DNA from: Macrostomum hystrix
Taxonomy: Eukaryota; Platyhelminthes; Macrostomidae
Direction of reading: 5' to 3'
Assembly: GCA_950097015.1 (NCBI GenBank)
Contig: CATNEN010000033.1
Coordinates: forward strand, 372,001 to 436,000
Length of the DNA: 64,000 nucleotides
Shown here piece by piece: positions 21,299 to 32,567 of this stretch; position 1 is the stretch's first letter; each line of letters starts with the position of its first letter. The notes beneath the pieces are model-generated. The model was not told the origin of the DNA and made no database searches. It saw nothing but the letters and a program-made list of their open reading frames with translations. Made by a program: the position numbers and the translations under genes.

Positions 21299-24200
21299 CA
21301 TGGATCAAACAGGCCGATTCTCATGGAACTGACAGCTCGCGATTCTCATGGAACCGACAGCTCGCGATTCTCATGGAACTGACAGCTCGCGATTCTCATG
21401 GAACTGACAGCTCGCGATTCTCATGGAACTGACAGCTCGCGATTCTCATGGAACTGACAGCTCGCGATTCTCATGGAACTGACAGCTCGCGATTCTCATG
21501 GAACTGACAGCTCGCGATTCTCATGGAACTAACAGCTCGCGATTCTCATAGAACTAACAGCTCGCGATTCTCATGGAACTGACAGCTCGCGATTCTCATG
21601 GAACTGACAGCTCGCGATTCTCATGGAACTAACAGCTCGCGATTCTCATGGAACTGACAGCTCGCGATTCTCATGGAACTAACAGCTCGCGATTCTCATA
21701 GAACTGACAGCTCGCGATTCTCATGGAACTAACAGCTCGCGATTCTCATGGAACTGACAGCTCGCGATTCTCATGGAACTAACAGCTCGCGATTCTCATG
21801 GAACTGACAGCTCGCGATTCTCATGGAACTAACAGCTCGCGATTCTCATGGAACTGACAGCTCGCGATTCTCATGGAACTGACAGCTCGCGATTCTCATG
21901 GAACTAACAGCTCGCGATTCTCATGGAACTGACAGCTCGCGATTCTCATGGAACTGACAGCTCGCGATTCTCATGGAACTGACAGCTCGCGATTCTCATG
22001 GAACTAACAGCTCGCGATTCTCATAGAACTGACAGCATGAAGCTACATGTAGATTCTCATGGAACTAACAGCTCGCGATTCTCATGGAACTGACAGCTCG
22101 CGATTCTCATGGAACTAACAGCTCGCGATTCTCATGGAACTGACAGCTCGCGATTCTCATGGAACTGACAGCTCGCGATTCTCATGGAACTAACAGCTCG
22201 CGATTCTCATGGAACTGACAGCTCGCGATTCTCATGGAACTAACAGCTCGCGATTCTCATGGAACTAACAGCTCGCGATTCTCATGGAACTAACAGCTCG
22301 CGATTCTCATAGAACTGACAGCATGAAGCTACATGTAGATTCTCATGGAACTAACAGCTCGCGATTCTCATGAACTGACAGCTCGCGATTCTCATGGAAC
22401 TGACAGCTCGCGATTCTCATGGAACTAACAGCTCGCGATTCTCATGGAACTGACAGCTCGCGATTCTCATGGAACTGACAGCTCGCGATTCTCATGGAAC
22501 TGACAGCTCGCGATTCTCATGGAACTGACAGCTCGCGATTCTCATGGAACTGACAGCTCGCGATTCTCATGGAACTAACAGCTCGCGATTCTCATGGAAC
22601 TGACAGCTCGCGATTCTCATGGAACTAACAGCTCGCGATTCTCATAGAACTGACAGCATGAAGCTACATGTAGATTCTCATGGAACTAACAGCTCGCGAT
22701 TCTCATGGAACTGACAGCTCGCGATTCTCATGGAACTAACAGCTCCGCGATTCTCATGGAACTGACAGCTCGCGATTCTCATGGAACTGACAGCTCGCGA
22801 TTCTCATGGAACTGACAGCTCGCGATTCTCATGGAACTGACAGCTCGCGATTCTCATGAACTGACAGCTCGCGATTCTCATGGAACTGACAGCTCGCGAT
22901 TCTCATGGAACTGACAGCTCGCGATTCTCATGGAACTAACAGCTCGCGATTCTCATGGAACTGACAGCTCGCGATTCTCATGAACTACAGCTCGCGATTC
23001 TCATGGAACTAACAGCTCGCGATTCTCATGGAACTGACAGCTCGCGATTCTCATGGAACTAACAGCTCGCGATTCTCATGGAACTAACAGCTCGCGATTC
23101 TCATGGAACTGACAGCTCGCGATTCTCATGGAACTGACAGCTCGCGATTCTCATGGAACTAACAGCTCGCGATTCTCATGGAACTGACAGCTCGCGATTC
23201 TCATGGAACTAACAGCTCGCGATTCTCATGGAACTAACAGCTCGCGATTCTCATGGAACTAACAGCTCGCGATTCTCATAGAACTGACAGCATGAAGCTA
23301 CATGTAGATTCTCATGGAACTAACAGCTCGCGATTCTCATGGAACTGACAGCTCGCGATTCTCATGGAACTGACAGCTCGCGATTCTCATGGAACTAACA
23401 GCTCGCGATTCTCATGGAACTGACAGCTCGCGATTCTCATGGAACTGACAGCTCGCGATTCTCATGGAACTGACAGCTCGCGATTCTCATGGAACTGACA
23501 GCTCGCGATTCTCATGGAACTGACAGCTCGCGATTCTCATGGAACTAACAGCTCGCGATTCTCATGGAACTGAACAGCTCGCGATTCTCATGGAACTAAC
23601 AGCTCGCGATTCTCATAGAACTGACAGCATGAAGCTACATGTAGATTCTCATGGAACTAACAGCTCGCGATTCTCATGGAACTGACAGCTCGCGATTCTC
23701 ATGGAACTAACAGCTCGCGATTCTCATGAACTGAAGCTCGCGATTCTCATGGACTGACAGCTCGCGATTCTCATGGAACTGACAGCTCGCGATTCTCATG
23801 GAACTGACAGCTCGCGATTCTCATGGAACTGACAGCTCGCGATTCTCATGGAACTGACAGCTCGCGATTCTCATGGAACTACAGCTCGCGATTCTCATGG
23901 AACTGACAGCTCGCGATTCTCATGGAACTGACAGCTCGCGATTCTCATGGAACTGACAGCTCGCGATTCTCATGGAACTGACAGCTCGAGATTCTCATGG
24001 AACTAACAGCTCGCGATTCTCATGGAACTGACAGCTCGCGATTTCTCATGGAACTACAGCTCGCGATTCTCATGGAACTGACAGCTCGCGATTCTCATGG
24101 AAACTGACAGCTCGCGATTCTCATGGAACTGACAGCTCGCGATTCTCATGGAAACTGACAGCTCGCGATTTCTCATGGAACTGACAGCTCGCGATTCTCA

Positions 24201-24530
24201 TGGAACTGACAGCTCGCGATTCTCATGGAACTGACAGCTCGCGATTCTCATGGAACTAACAGCTCGCGATTCTCATGGAAACTGACAGCTCGCGATTCTC
24301 ATGGAACTAACAGCTCGCGATTCTCATGGAACTGCCCAGCTCGCGATTCGTCATAAAAACTGGATCATCCATGAAGCTAACATGCCTCGATTCTCATGGA
24401 ACTGACAGCTCGCGATTCTCATGGAACTAACAGCTCGCGATTCTCATGGAACTAACAGCTCGCGATTCTCATGGAACTAACAGCTCGCGATTCTCATGGA
24501 ACTGACAGCTCGCGATTCTCATAGAACTGA
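21299..24530. repeat. 25-bp satellite-like array
   Basis: Roughly 125 copies of a 25-bp unit (GATTCTCATGGAACTGACAG + CTCGC) with a GACAG/AACAG alternation. Single 36-bp variant units carrying ATGAAGCTACATGTA are embedded at about 22035, 22321, 22656, 23290 and 23627, with a damaged one near 24370. Each is preceded by the same TCTCATAGAACTGACAG variant, so they are copies of one event. Between ~23560 and 24390 the units carry many one-base insertions and deletions. Confidence 0.97.
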
Positions 24531-25430
24531 CAGCATGAAGCTACATGTAGATTCTCATGGAACTGACAGCATGAAGCTACATGTAGATTCTCATGGAACT
24601 GACAGCATGAAGCTACATGTAGATTTTCATGGAACTGACAGCATGAAGCTACATGTAGATTTTCATGGAACTGACAGCATGAAGCTACATGTAGATTTTC
24701 ATGGAACTGACAGCATGAAGCTACATGTAGATTCTCATGGAACTGACAGCATGAAGCTACATGTAGATTCTCATGGAACTGACAGCATGAAGCTACATGT
24801 AGATTCTCATGGAACTGACAGCATGAAGCTACATGTAGATTCTCATGGAACTGACAGCATGAAGCTACATGTAGATTCTCATGGAACTGACAGCATGAAG
24901 CTACATGTAGATTCTCATGGAACTGACAGCATGAAGCTACATGTAGATTCTCATGGAACTGACAGCATGAAGCTACATGTAGATTCTCATGGAACTGACA
25001 GCATGAAGCTACATGTAGATTCTCATGGAACTGACAGCATGAAGCTACATGTAGATTCTCATGGAACTGACAGCATGAAGCTACATGTAGATTCTCATGG
25101 AACTGACAGCATGAAGCTACATGTAGATTCTCATGGAACTGACAGCATGAAGCTACATGTAGATTCTCATGGAACTGACAGCATGAAGCTACATGTAGAT
25201 TCTCATGGAACTGACAGCATGAAGCTACATGTAGATTCTCATGGAACTGACAGCATGAAGCTACATGTAGATTCTCATGGAACTGACAGCATGAAGCTAC
25301 ATGTAGATTCTCATGGAACTGACAGCATGAAGCTACATGTAGATTCTCATGGAACTGACAGCATGAAGCTACATGTAGATTCTCATGGAACTGACAGCAT
25401 GAAGCTACATGTAGATTCTCATGGAACCGC
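24531..25430. repeat. 36-bp satellite-like array
   Basis: Twenty-five nearly perfect 36-bp units, in which the CTCGC of the 25-mer is replaced by a longer linker containing GCATGAAGCTACATGTA. Only a C/T change (TTTTCATGG, four early units) varies. Because 36 is divisible by three and the unit lacks stops, both strands are open for 312 codons. No signal, domain or splice context suggests translation. Confidence 0.97.
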
Positions 25431-25434
25431 ATGA

Positions 25435-25823
25435 GGATTATGATCGAATGACATGGTGGTTCTGCATCTGGAAAGTTGAAACTGGGATCGCGGAGGCAAT
25501 TGAAATCTCTGTGAAATCAGTTGATTAATTTTCAAGAAATAATCTAGTGAAGCAGTGGAAGATAGATGGATTCATTCTTAAAAATCCTTTTTAGATGTGC
25601 TGCCTTTGAAACTGCATGACTGCATTTTGAAACTGAAACTCATGAAAAACTGATACATCGGTACGGTAGCCTTTCATGCTTATTATTTGAAACTAGCTCG
25701 TATTTATGCCGACAATAAAGCCATTTTTGGCTGGTTGGTATCTGCTCACTGCTTATATGGCATGCTGAGCAGTTATGAGATAGCAGCTAGATTTTTAAGG
25801 CTCATTAAGAAGCATGAAATGAA
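25435..25823. other. unique AT-rich DNA before the WSC gene cluster
   Basis: No ORF or repeat was recognised. Confidence 0.5.
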
Positions 25824-26177
25824 ATGATTGCACTCCTCACAATCAGCTACCTGGGCTGCTACTATGATGTCATGGGACCCGACAGAGACTGCGGGGCCTC
25901 ATCGGAGTCGCCGGGCTCGGTCCGTTCACCGTCAACTACACGAGTCAGGGAATTGTGTCCAGTCAGCGCATGACGGTGCAGCTGTGCAGCGAGGTCTGCG
26001 CCTTTGGCGGTCTTCCGTACTTTGCCGTGCAGAACGGAGTGGAGTGCAGCTGCGGCTGCACCTTCGGCTCGCTGGGCGAGGCGGCAGAGGCCGACTGCTC
26101 GATGAGCTGCGCAGGGAGTTCATCACAGAAGTGCGGTGGCATGCTGCGCAACTCCGTCTACGAGAATCTGTACTTCT
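25824..26177 (+). pseudogene. WSC-domain gene copy A, frameshifted exon 1
   Basis: The most diverged of five tandem WSC copies. The start of the WSC domain (YLGCYYDVMGPDRD) reads in the frame of the ATG at 25824. The rest (GLIGVAGLGPF, MTVQLCSEVCAFGG, CSCGCTFGS, CGGMLRNSVYENLY) reads in another frame. Alignment to the other copies puts a one-base loss near 25890, where they have GACATG and this copy has GACTG. No clear signal peptide precedes it. It ends at a conserved phase-1 donor (GTGAGT at 26178). No matching second exon was found before copy B. It is either a decayed copy or carries a sequence error. Confidence 0.7.
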
Positions 26178-26179
26178 GT

Positions 26180-27015
26180 GAGTTCCGAGCTGTATCTTTA
26201 GCTAGGGCGCAGAAGAGGACTTGTAATTCGGAAGAGTGCACAAAGCAGATTTGCTGAGCAAGACAATTTGCGCAGTGATTTCGCGTCAGTATTACAGACG
26301 AAGTAGTTGAGAGCAAGTTTTTGTCAGCGTGCGTTTGTCAGCTACCAGTTCAGATGGAAGTTCAAAGGGGCTGATTTTAGAGCCGTAGCGCAAAGGACTT
26401 TCGCACCAAGGTCCCTGAGCTCGAAAGCTTGAGGGGCTTATCGCGCAATTTGCGCCAAGGAATGCCAAACCCCCTCGCTACGCACGACTGAGGATTTTAC
26501 TATTAGACGGAGGGTGACTGAGCCGCTTCGCTGTCCTGTAAGATGGAGACAGAAGCAATACCTGAGTCGGCATGAGATGTAGAGCTTTGTACTTTTGTTT
26601 AAAGCAATGATTGAATGACCAGTTGCACCCGGAGCAGTCGCTTTGCCAGCAAATGAGTCTCTTTATCGAGTGATCTCTTCAAGGCTATTTTCTACTTCTA
26701 TTCTGCACTTTGAGAATATTCTGTTTTCATAGGAGACTTTAGTTCCAGCAGCTCTATGTCTGGAAAGCTAGTCTGTGTTTTCAGAGTCGAAAGATTAAAA
26801 TGGTTCGCTAGAAACTCTGGCTGTGATTTGCGGTTGGTATATCATTCCTTAAAGAAATTATAAATGAGCCGCCACATCTACCTAATTCTAGGTTTCTTCT
26901 CACCATTTTCCCATCCTCTCCCATCACACTGACAAACGGCTTCGAGTTGAATGCTTTGAGTTCATTCATGAGTTCTGCTGGGGACGTTTGCGACTCTCTG
27001 GCCCGACTAAGAAGG
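26180..27015. other. intergenic DNA between WSC copies A and B
   Basis: No second exon for copy A was found. A short minus-strand open stretch near 26860-26990 (SPAELMNELKAFNSKPF...) looks protein-like but has no recognised family or splice frame, so it is not called. Confidence 0.4.
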
Positions 27016-27960
27016 AGAGCTGGCGGCAACCGCAGTGGCTGCTCTGCTGGTCGCCGGGTCATTGTGCCAGCGCAAGGCCACTCCCCTCTATGTGGGCTGC
27101 TTCGTGGACCAGGGACCGCCCTACAGACCAGGGACCGCCCTACAGAGACATGGCAGGCTTGGTTGGCATCAGCAGGCTCGGTCCATTCACAATTACCCAT
27201 TCGAACCAGGGAATTGTGTCCAGAAGCGACATGACGGTGCAGCTGTGCAGCGAGATCTGCGCCTATGCCGGGTTCCGATTCGCTGCGTTGCAATCGAGCG
27301 CCGAATGCTCGTGCGACTCCACGTGCGGCTCCTGGGGCTCGGCGCCAGAATCTAACTGCAGCAACAGCTGCACCGGCAATGCGTTGCAGAAGTGCGGCGG
27401 CCCATTGCGCAACTCCATATACGAAAATGTGTATTCCCTCAGTGAGTGCTGTGCTCATGAGTCTGTTCATAGAGGTTGTAGCATAGTGGTTAGGGCGTCG
27501 GACTCACGACTTGAAGGTCGGGGGGTTCGATTCCCGACTCCACTGGAACAATTTGTGTCCTTTAGCTAGACACTTAACTCTGCATTGCTTCAGTTCACCC
27601 AGCTGTTAAATGGGTACCAGCATCAGCTGGGATAATTGAAGGTGGGTGTGGCGTCCCCCCAGTCCATGGACTGAACAGTTGTACGCAGCCTTCAGATGCG
27701 CCACCCAATAGCTGCGGCTGTGTTGTCGGCTGCACATCTGACCCTATTGGGGCAGGTGTAATCAATTGTTATTATTATTATTATTCTAGTTTTGTTCTGA
27801 TGATAACGTATCACCAGTCCCTCGATCCTTGTTCTAGCCGGCTATTTTGAGCACAGTTGCAGAGCATCTACCAAAGCTGCTCCGTCTATCGCTTCAACGG
27901 CAGCAGCGGCCTCTGCCGCCTCAGCAGCTTCCCTACTTGATCCGTTTGGCGAATCAGGCG
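27016..27960 (+). pseudogene. WSC-domain gene copy B, broken
   Basis: Nearly identical to intact copy D over exon 1, with several lesions. There is no ATG before the signal-peptide coding stretch; an in-frame stop lies at 27008-27010. A 19-bp direct duplication of ACCAGGGACCGCCCTACAG near 27107-27144 shifts the frame. A SINE B sits in the intron (27471-27786). Exon 2 survives only as a fragment at ~27862-27960 (RFNGSSGLCRLSSFPT, then an in-frame TGA). The phase-1 donor of exon 1 is kept at 27451 (GTGAGT). Confidence 0.75.
27471..27786 (+). mobile_element. tRNA-derived SINE, family B
   Basis: tRNA-like head with A box (TAGCATAGTGG) and B box (GGTTCGATTCC). The body contains TTCACCCAGCTGTTAAATGG, and the element ends in a (TTA)n tail. 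It lies in the intron of WSC pseudogene copy B. It is ~90% similar by eye to the copy at 47194-47520. Confidence 0.88.
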
Positions 27961-27969
27961 AAAGTTATC

Positions 27970-28513
27970 GAAAAATTTCGTGATGCACAGAATCACTCGG
28001 GCCAAAGCCGTCCAAGTAGTGTGATGGCTTTAAACTGAGTGCAGGGTGTACAGGAAGTAGGTTGTAGTTTCTCGATTCAGCTGTCACAAATATTTCATCA
28101 GTGATATTCCATCGATGCATTTAGACATGCATTGATATACTTTGAAATACTTTGAAATACACATGTTGGCTCAAGTCACACGTTGCATTTATCAAGGCAA
28201 ATTTTTTATTATAGGAGACAGGCTGCAACTATGAATCTCCATAGCTGTGTGTTTAATGCGTACTTAAATATTTAATCGCCTGGTGAATAATAGTAATAGC
28301 AGTTTCATTTTTTATGAAAACAGATTGACGACATGAAGGGGAGTTAGTGAAACCGCTTCCATTTAATGTTTTTGTGCCTACATAAGTCAGATCCAACTTG
28401 TGAAATAACGAGACACCGATCGGCAAGCCAATTTAACTATATTAAAATCTTCTTAAAAAAAATACTGCTAATTAGCAACATCATTCGCTCCCCAAAGCGG
28501 TACATTTTGCCGG
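27970..28513. other. intergenic DNA between WSC copies B and C
   Basis: AT-rich and non-repetitive; nothing recognised. It probably holds the promoter of copy C. Confidence 0.4.
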
Positions 28514-29581
28514 ATGTACCACAGGCTCAGAGCTCTGGCTCAGATTGCAGTGGCTGCTCTGCTGGTCGCCGGGTCATTGTGCCAGCGCAAGGCCACTCCC
28601 CTCTATGTGGGCTGCTTCGTCCACCAGAATCAGCAAAACAGAGACATGAAAGGCTTGGCTGGTATCAGCAGGCTCGGTCCATTCACAATTACCCATTCGA
28701 ACCAGGGAATTGTGTCCAGAAGCGACATGACGGTGCGGCTGTGCAGCGAGATCTGCGCCTATGCCGGGTTTCGATTCGCTGCTCTGCAGGATCGGACATG
28801 CTGCATGTGCGGCTCCTCCTACGGCTCCTGGAGCTCTGCGCCAGAGTCCAACTGCAGCCTCAGCTGTGGCGGCAACGCTCTGCAAATTTGTGGCGGATCC
28901 TACCGAAACTCCGTCTACGAGAATGTGTACGCATCGGTTGAGCGCAGCTGGCGACGCAGTCACGAATATATTTTTATATATTAACGAAACGCCGCTTCAT
29001 CGAAACTGCAATAAAACTGTAATAGCTGTAAAGTAGAGTAAAGCTTGCATTTGTAGCATTTGACTTTGACTTGACTCAGCAACAGGGGGCACCAATCAGG
29101 TGCGTGGTTGCCCCAGGCGACCTGAGCAAGGTGAGCCTATCCTGAGTTAAGGCGGGGTAGTCGAAAATGAAATGCTCCACCTTCTCTTCAACGGAGAAGC
29201 AGAAAGGACTTCCTTGCTGCGGATTTCAACTTGCAGATAGCGATGTCTATCGAAACAGCCATGACCACAGCATTATTCACGCTTTGAGACAGTATTTGCC
29301 TTATCTATTTGCTCCACTCGCTCCGTTTCCCGGTTGCAGCCTCCGAGGGCCTTCGATTCCGCAAGTTCGACTCATCGGCCGCCCCACAGCTGGTCACCTC
29401 GGGATTCGCCGGCACAATGTCCTGGAACAGCCCAGCTCAGGTTCCGTTCGAGTGCGCCGCCTTCTGCGCCCAGGCCGCCAACTGCTCGGCATTTCGCTTC
29501 GACGGCCGCGACCGCTGCAGCCTTAGCAGCTTCGCCACCGTCTTCGCTGGCGAGTCGGGCGAAGTTTGGATTGCGGGCTGA
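28514..29581 (+). CDS. secreted WSC + PAN/Apple-like protein, copy C (donor site altered)
   Basis: Exon 1 (28514 to ~28937) starts MYHRLRALAQ with a signal peptide ending near SLCQ. A complete WSC domain follows (YVGCF, SDMTVRLCSEICAYAGF, CCMCGSSYGS, CGGNALQICGG, SVYENVY). Exon 2 (29340-29581, acceptor CGGTTGCAG) encodes a PAN/Apple-like module (FECAAFCAQAANCSAFRF, then RDRCSLSSF). WSC domains are cysteine-rich extracellular modules that bind carbohydrate in some proteins. In copy E the donor reads GG|GTGAGC; here it reads GG|TTGAGC, so the GT is lost. A GTTGAG one base upstream would put exon 2 out of frame. Without splicing, the frame runs on to a TAA at 28982-28984, giving 156 aa, with AATAAA at 29010. 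The copy may therefore make a WSC-only protein or be decaying. Confidence 0.7.
29010..29015 (+). terminator. AATAAA poly(A) signal after WSC copy C exon 1
   Basis: Canonical AATAAA 26 nt after the stop that is reached if exon 1 of copy C is not spliced. Confidence 0.5.
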
Positions 29582-29589
29582 AGCCAGCG

Positions 29590-30206
29590 CTTTGACGAAC
29601 GATCGGCTTATTAATTCAAATAGAAGTTTGAGAACTACAAAAGCGTTTTTATTTATTTTCTCATTGTCACCCTACAGCTCAGTTCATTCAGCTCTGTTCT
29701 AGCTAGAGCATTGCAGATATTTTTAACAATTGACAGCCGTGTCACAATGCCGATGCTTCGGAGCTAGACATCAAAGGAACCTGAGCGACAAGCCACTCTT
29801 TAACGCCATTGTTAAGAGGGGCGCTGGAACAATTCAGCAGGCGAGGTCATTGTCGCTAAGTCATGCATCCTTTGTAAATGAAGGGTAAAATTGTCACTAG
29901 CAAGAACGCAGAATTCGCAAGTTTTCTAGTACCTGGTGAACTTAAAGCCCTTGAAGTGCCTCCTGGAAGAATAAAACACTATGGCATAATTTTTCCGCTG
30001 TTGGAAGGTAAGGAAAAAAGTATTGAAAATGCCGCATTGTGAATTTGCCAGGATTTTTAAGTATCCATGGGCATGAGCTCGTCACCAACTTGAAGCTGAA
30101 GCAGGCCTTACAAATTTATTTAAAGCCCCTGCACTCAAGCTAGTGACTCCGATGTCGCTTTCAATCTCTATTAAGACTGCAGGCCTAAAACTTTTTGCGA
30201 CTCAAA
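29590..30206. other. intergenic DNA between WSC copies C and D
   Basis: Non-repetitive; no additional exon was recognised. It probably contains the 3' end of copy C and the promoter of copy D. Confidence 0.4.
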
Positions 30207-31714
30207 ATGTCTTTCAGGCTCAGAGTTGTGGCGGCAATCGCAGTGGCTGCTCTGCTGGTCGCCGGGTCATTGTGCCAGCGCAAGGCCACTCCCCTCTATG
30301 TGGGCTGCTTCGTGGACCAGGGACCGCCCTACAGAGACATGGTAGGCTTGGTTGGAATCAGCAGGCTCGGTCCATTCACAATTACCCATTCGAACCAGGG
30401 AATTGTGTCCAGAAGCGACATGACGGTGCAGCTGTGCAGCGAGATCTGCGCCTATGCCGGGTTCCGATTCGCTGCGTTGCAATCGAGCGCCGAATGCTCG
30501 TGCGACTCCACGTGCGGCTCCTGGGGCTCGGCGCCAGAATCTAACTGCAGCAACAGCTGCACCGGCAATGCGTTGCAGAAGTGCGGCGGTCCATTGCGCA
30601 ACTCCATATACGAAAATGTGTATTCCCTCAGTGAGTGCTGTGCTCATGAATAGTTTTGCTGTTTTCCCAGATCAAAATAGAATGCAATTAAATAAAATGC
30701 GTACAAAGTGATCTGGAAGGTTTGTCAGAAACACCTAAATTGCGCAGTCTCTGATGGAAGCATCACATTTTGCTTGGTCAGAAGCCTCGGTCGGCATCTT
30801 CTATCGGACAGGCAATAAACTTTCGGGTTCACGCCTGAGGCGTCTATCGAGCCGATCGAAGGTCCTCAGCTTGTCTTGAAGCGCTTCTGGAGCACGACAG
30901 ACACTGAGCGCAAAGCCGTCCGAGCAAGCCCTTTGCGACGCTACAGGTCGTCCTGAACACTGGGCCGACCAGGTACCAGAAATGCTCAACTGCCAGGCGC
31001 ATTGTCGGGTTCTCACTAATTCTTCATTGACACTTCTTCGCGCCGAGCCTCAACTCTATGACCTCTTCTACTAGCGACTTGTACTTGCACGGTAGGACAA
31101 GGCGGCGACAGCTGGCGTTTCCCAGCCGTTCGGCCGTGGAGGCTCGGGGCTGACGTAACAGCGCTCCGACTCTTCGCTGACGGGCCAGCGGGAATGCGGG
31201 TTCTCGTTTAAAGGATCCCTGGACGGACCTGTCCACACGGACCTGTTCAAAGACATTTGTAGGCATTGACCCTCAGAGCCTTATCTAGCCTTGCTCCTCT
31301 CCCCCTGTCCTCTTCCCCAGTTGTTCCTCTTCCCCCACCGTTCCTCTCCCTCACCCTCCCCTCTCTCGCCTTCTTCCGCGCTGGCAAGCCTAGATCGGCA
31401 GTAGGCCCCAGTTATTCCTCAGCCGGTCAGATGGTCAAGAACAGCCGCTTTCATTGTCCCTTGCAGCCGCTGACGGTCGCCGATTCCGCAAGTTTGCCGC
31501 CTCTGCCGTCCCTCAGTTGGTGACCACTGTCGGATTCGCTGCCACAATGCTCGGGAACAGCCCAGCTCTGACACTCGTCGGGTGCGCCGCCTCCTGCGCC
31601 CGGACCGCCAGCTGCTCCGCCTTTCGCTTCAACAGCAGCAGCGGCCTCTGCCGTCTCAGCAGCTTCCCTACTTCATTGGTTGGCGAATCAGGCGAAATTT
31701 GGATTTTCGACTAA
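30207..31714 (+). CDS. secreted WSC + PAN/Apple-like protein, copy D (intact)
   Basis: The only copy in the cluster with start, splice sites and both modules intact. Exon 1 is 30207-30630 (donor GTGAGT) and exon 2 is 31467-31714 (acceptor CCCTTGCAG). The phase-1 junction gives 223 residues. A signal peptide (residues ~1-24, VVAAIAVAALLVAGSLCQ) is followed by a WSC domain (~30-137: YVGCFVDQGPPYRDM, MTVQLCSEICAYAGF, AECSCDSTCGSWGS, CGGPLRNSIYENVY). A ~75-residue C-terminal PAN/Apple-like module follows (CAASCARTASCSAFRF, LCRLSSF). No membrane anchor is seen, so it is predicted secreted. AATAAA lies 32 nt after the stop. The ~830-bp intron contains a GC-rich patch (30,800-31,260) of unknown nature. 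Function is unknown; carbohydrate or mucus binding is inference from the domains. Confidence 0.8.
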
Positions 31715-31745
31715 GAATGGTCGTACAAGAGCTTCTGTCTTTGTA

Positions 31746-31751
31746 AATAAA
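31746..31751 (+). terminator. AATAAA poly(A) signal of WSC copy D
   Basis: Canonical hexamer 32 nt downstream of the copy D stop codon. Confidence 0.65.
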
Positions 31752-32567
31752 TGTCCAATCAGAGAAGCCAGATTGCAATGATAGTGCAACCGATGCCAAT
31801 GGCCTCACTAAAGAACTGCGAATAAATAATGTCATTACAATCCGCTGGATGACACTCGTGGAAAATATCAACAAAAAGAGTCCGTATTTTGTTAAATTTA
31901 TGGAGAATTTGAATGTGCAGCGATAAAAGAAATGTTTGATACTTGACAGTTAATTCACAACTAGCTTTGATTGTGGAGTTCAGATGGCAGTAAAAACTCA
32001 AGAGTCTAGATGAGCTCTTACTAAGCGCGTATCAGTAAGTTCACACCAATTCAACACCTGTAGGACTGAAGACCATTGCACTTGAGCGCAATGGTTCAAG
32101 TATAGTTCTCACTAGCAGACTAGCTAAAGCCAGCACCGCCGTGCCTGTTAGAACAGTCTACCTAGTCCGTTAGATTAGTCCGTTAGATATCTAGTCTAGG
32201 AATCTTGAGGTGTCACAAATATTGAGATATAATAATTTCGAAATTAGAGGTGAGGCATGCTTTCGCTGGAGTGTTCCGACTCGTCTCGGCGATTCTAAGT
32301 GTGCAGCCCTCCAAAAAACAAATTGCTGTTCTAAGTTCTCGATTTGCCCACTCAAGAAAGCATTTTCGTCCGGTCAGCCAAAAACACTTCGTTGCTATTG
32401 ACTTAATGCAGTCGCATTATCGCTATTGCTGGTCATTGCATGCATCAATTTCCTGTCCTCCACAGTTCCGTATTTTGGCTCAAAAGCTAAAAGCTGCACC
32501 ATCAATAATCCCGCGAATTAGAAAAAGCTTAATTTTTCTGAGTCAAGCAGCCCGCAGTCAGTCGTCG
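31752..32567. other. intergenic DNA between WSC copies D and E
   Basis: AT-rich; nothing recognised. An open frame in line with copy E (from 32250) extends upstream of its signal peptide, but it is not protein-like and is probably untranslated. Confidence 0.4.

Noticed and set aside
1..25430. CRISPR-like regular repeats
   Set aside because: The repeats are directly adjacent with no unique spacers, and the genome is clearly eukaryotic.
24494..25434. 312-codon open frames on both strands
   Set aside because: They are an arithmetic result of a 36-bp stop-free tandem unit. No signal peptide logic, splice context or composition supports translation.
27471..27560. A genuine tRNA gene
   Set aside because: A and B boxes are present, but the sequence does not fold into a clear cloverleaf by eye and is followed by a SINE body and (TTA)n tail in all copies. 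The same applies to 9563, 47194 and 50462.
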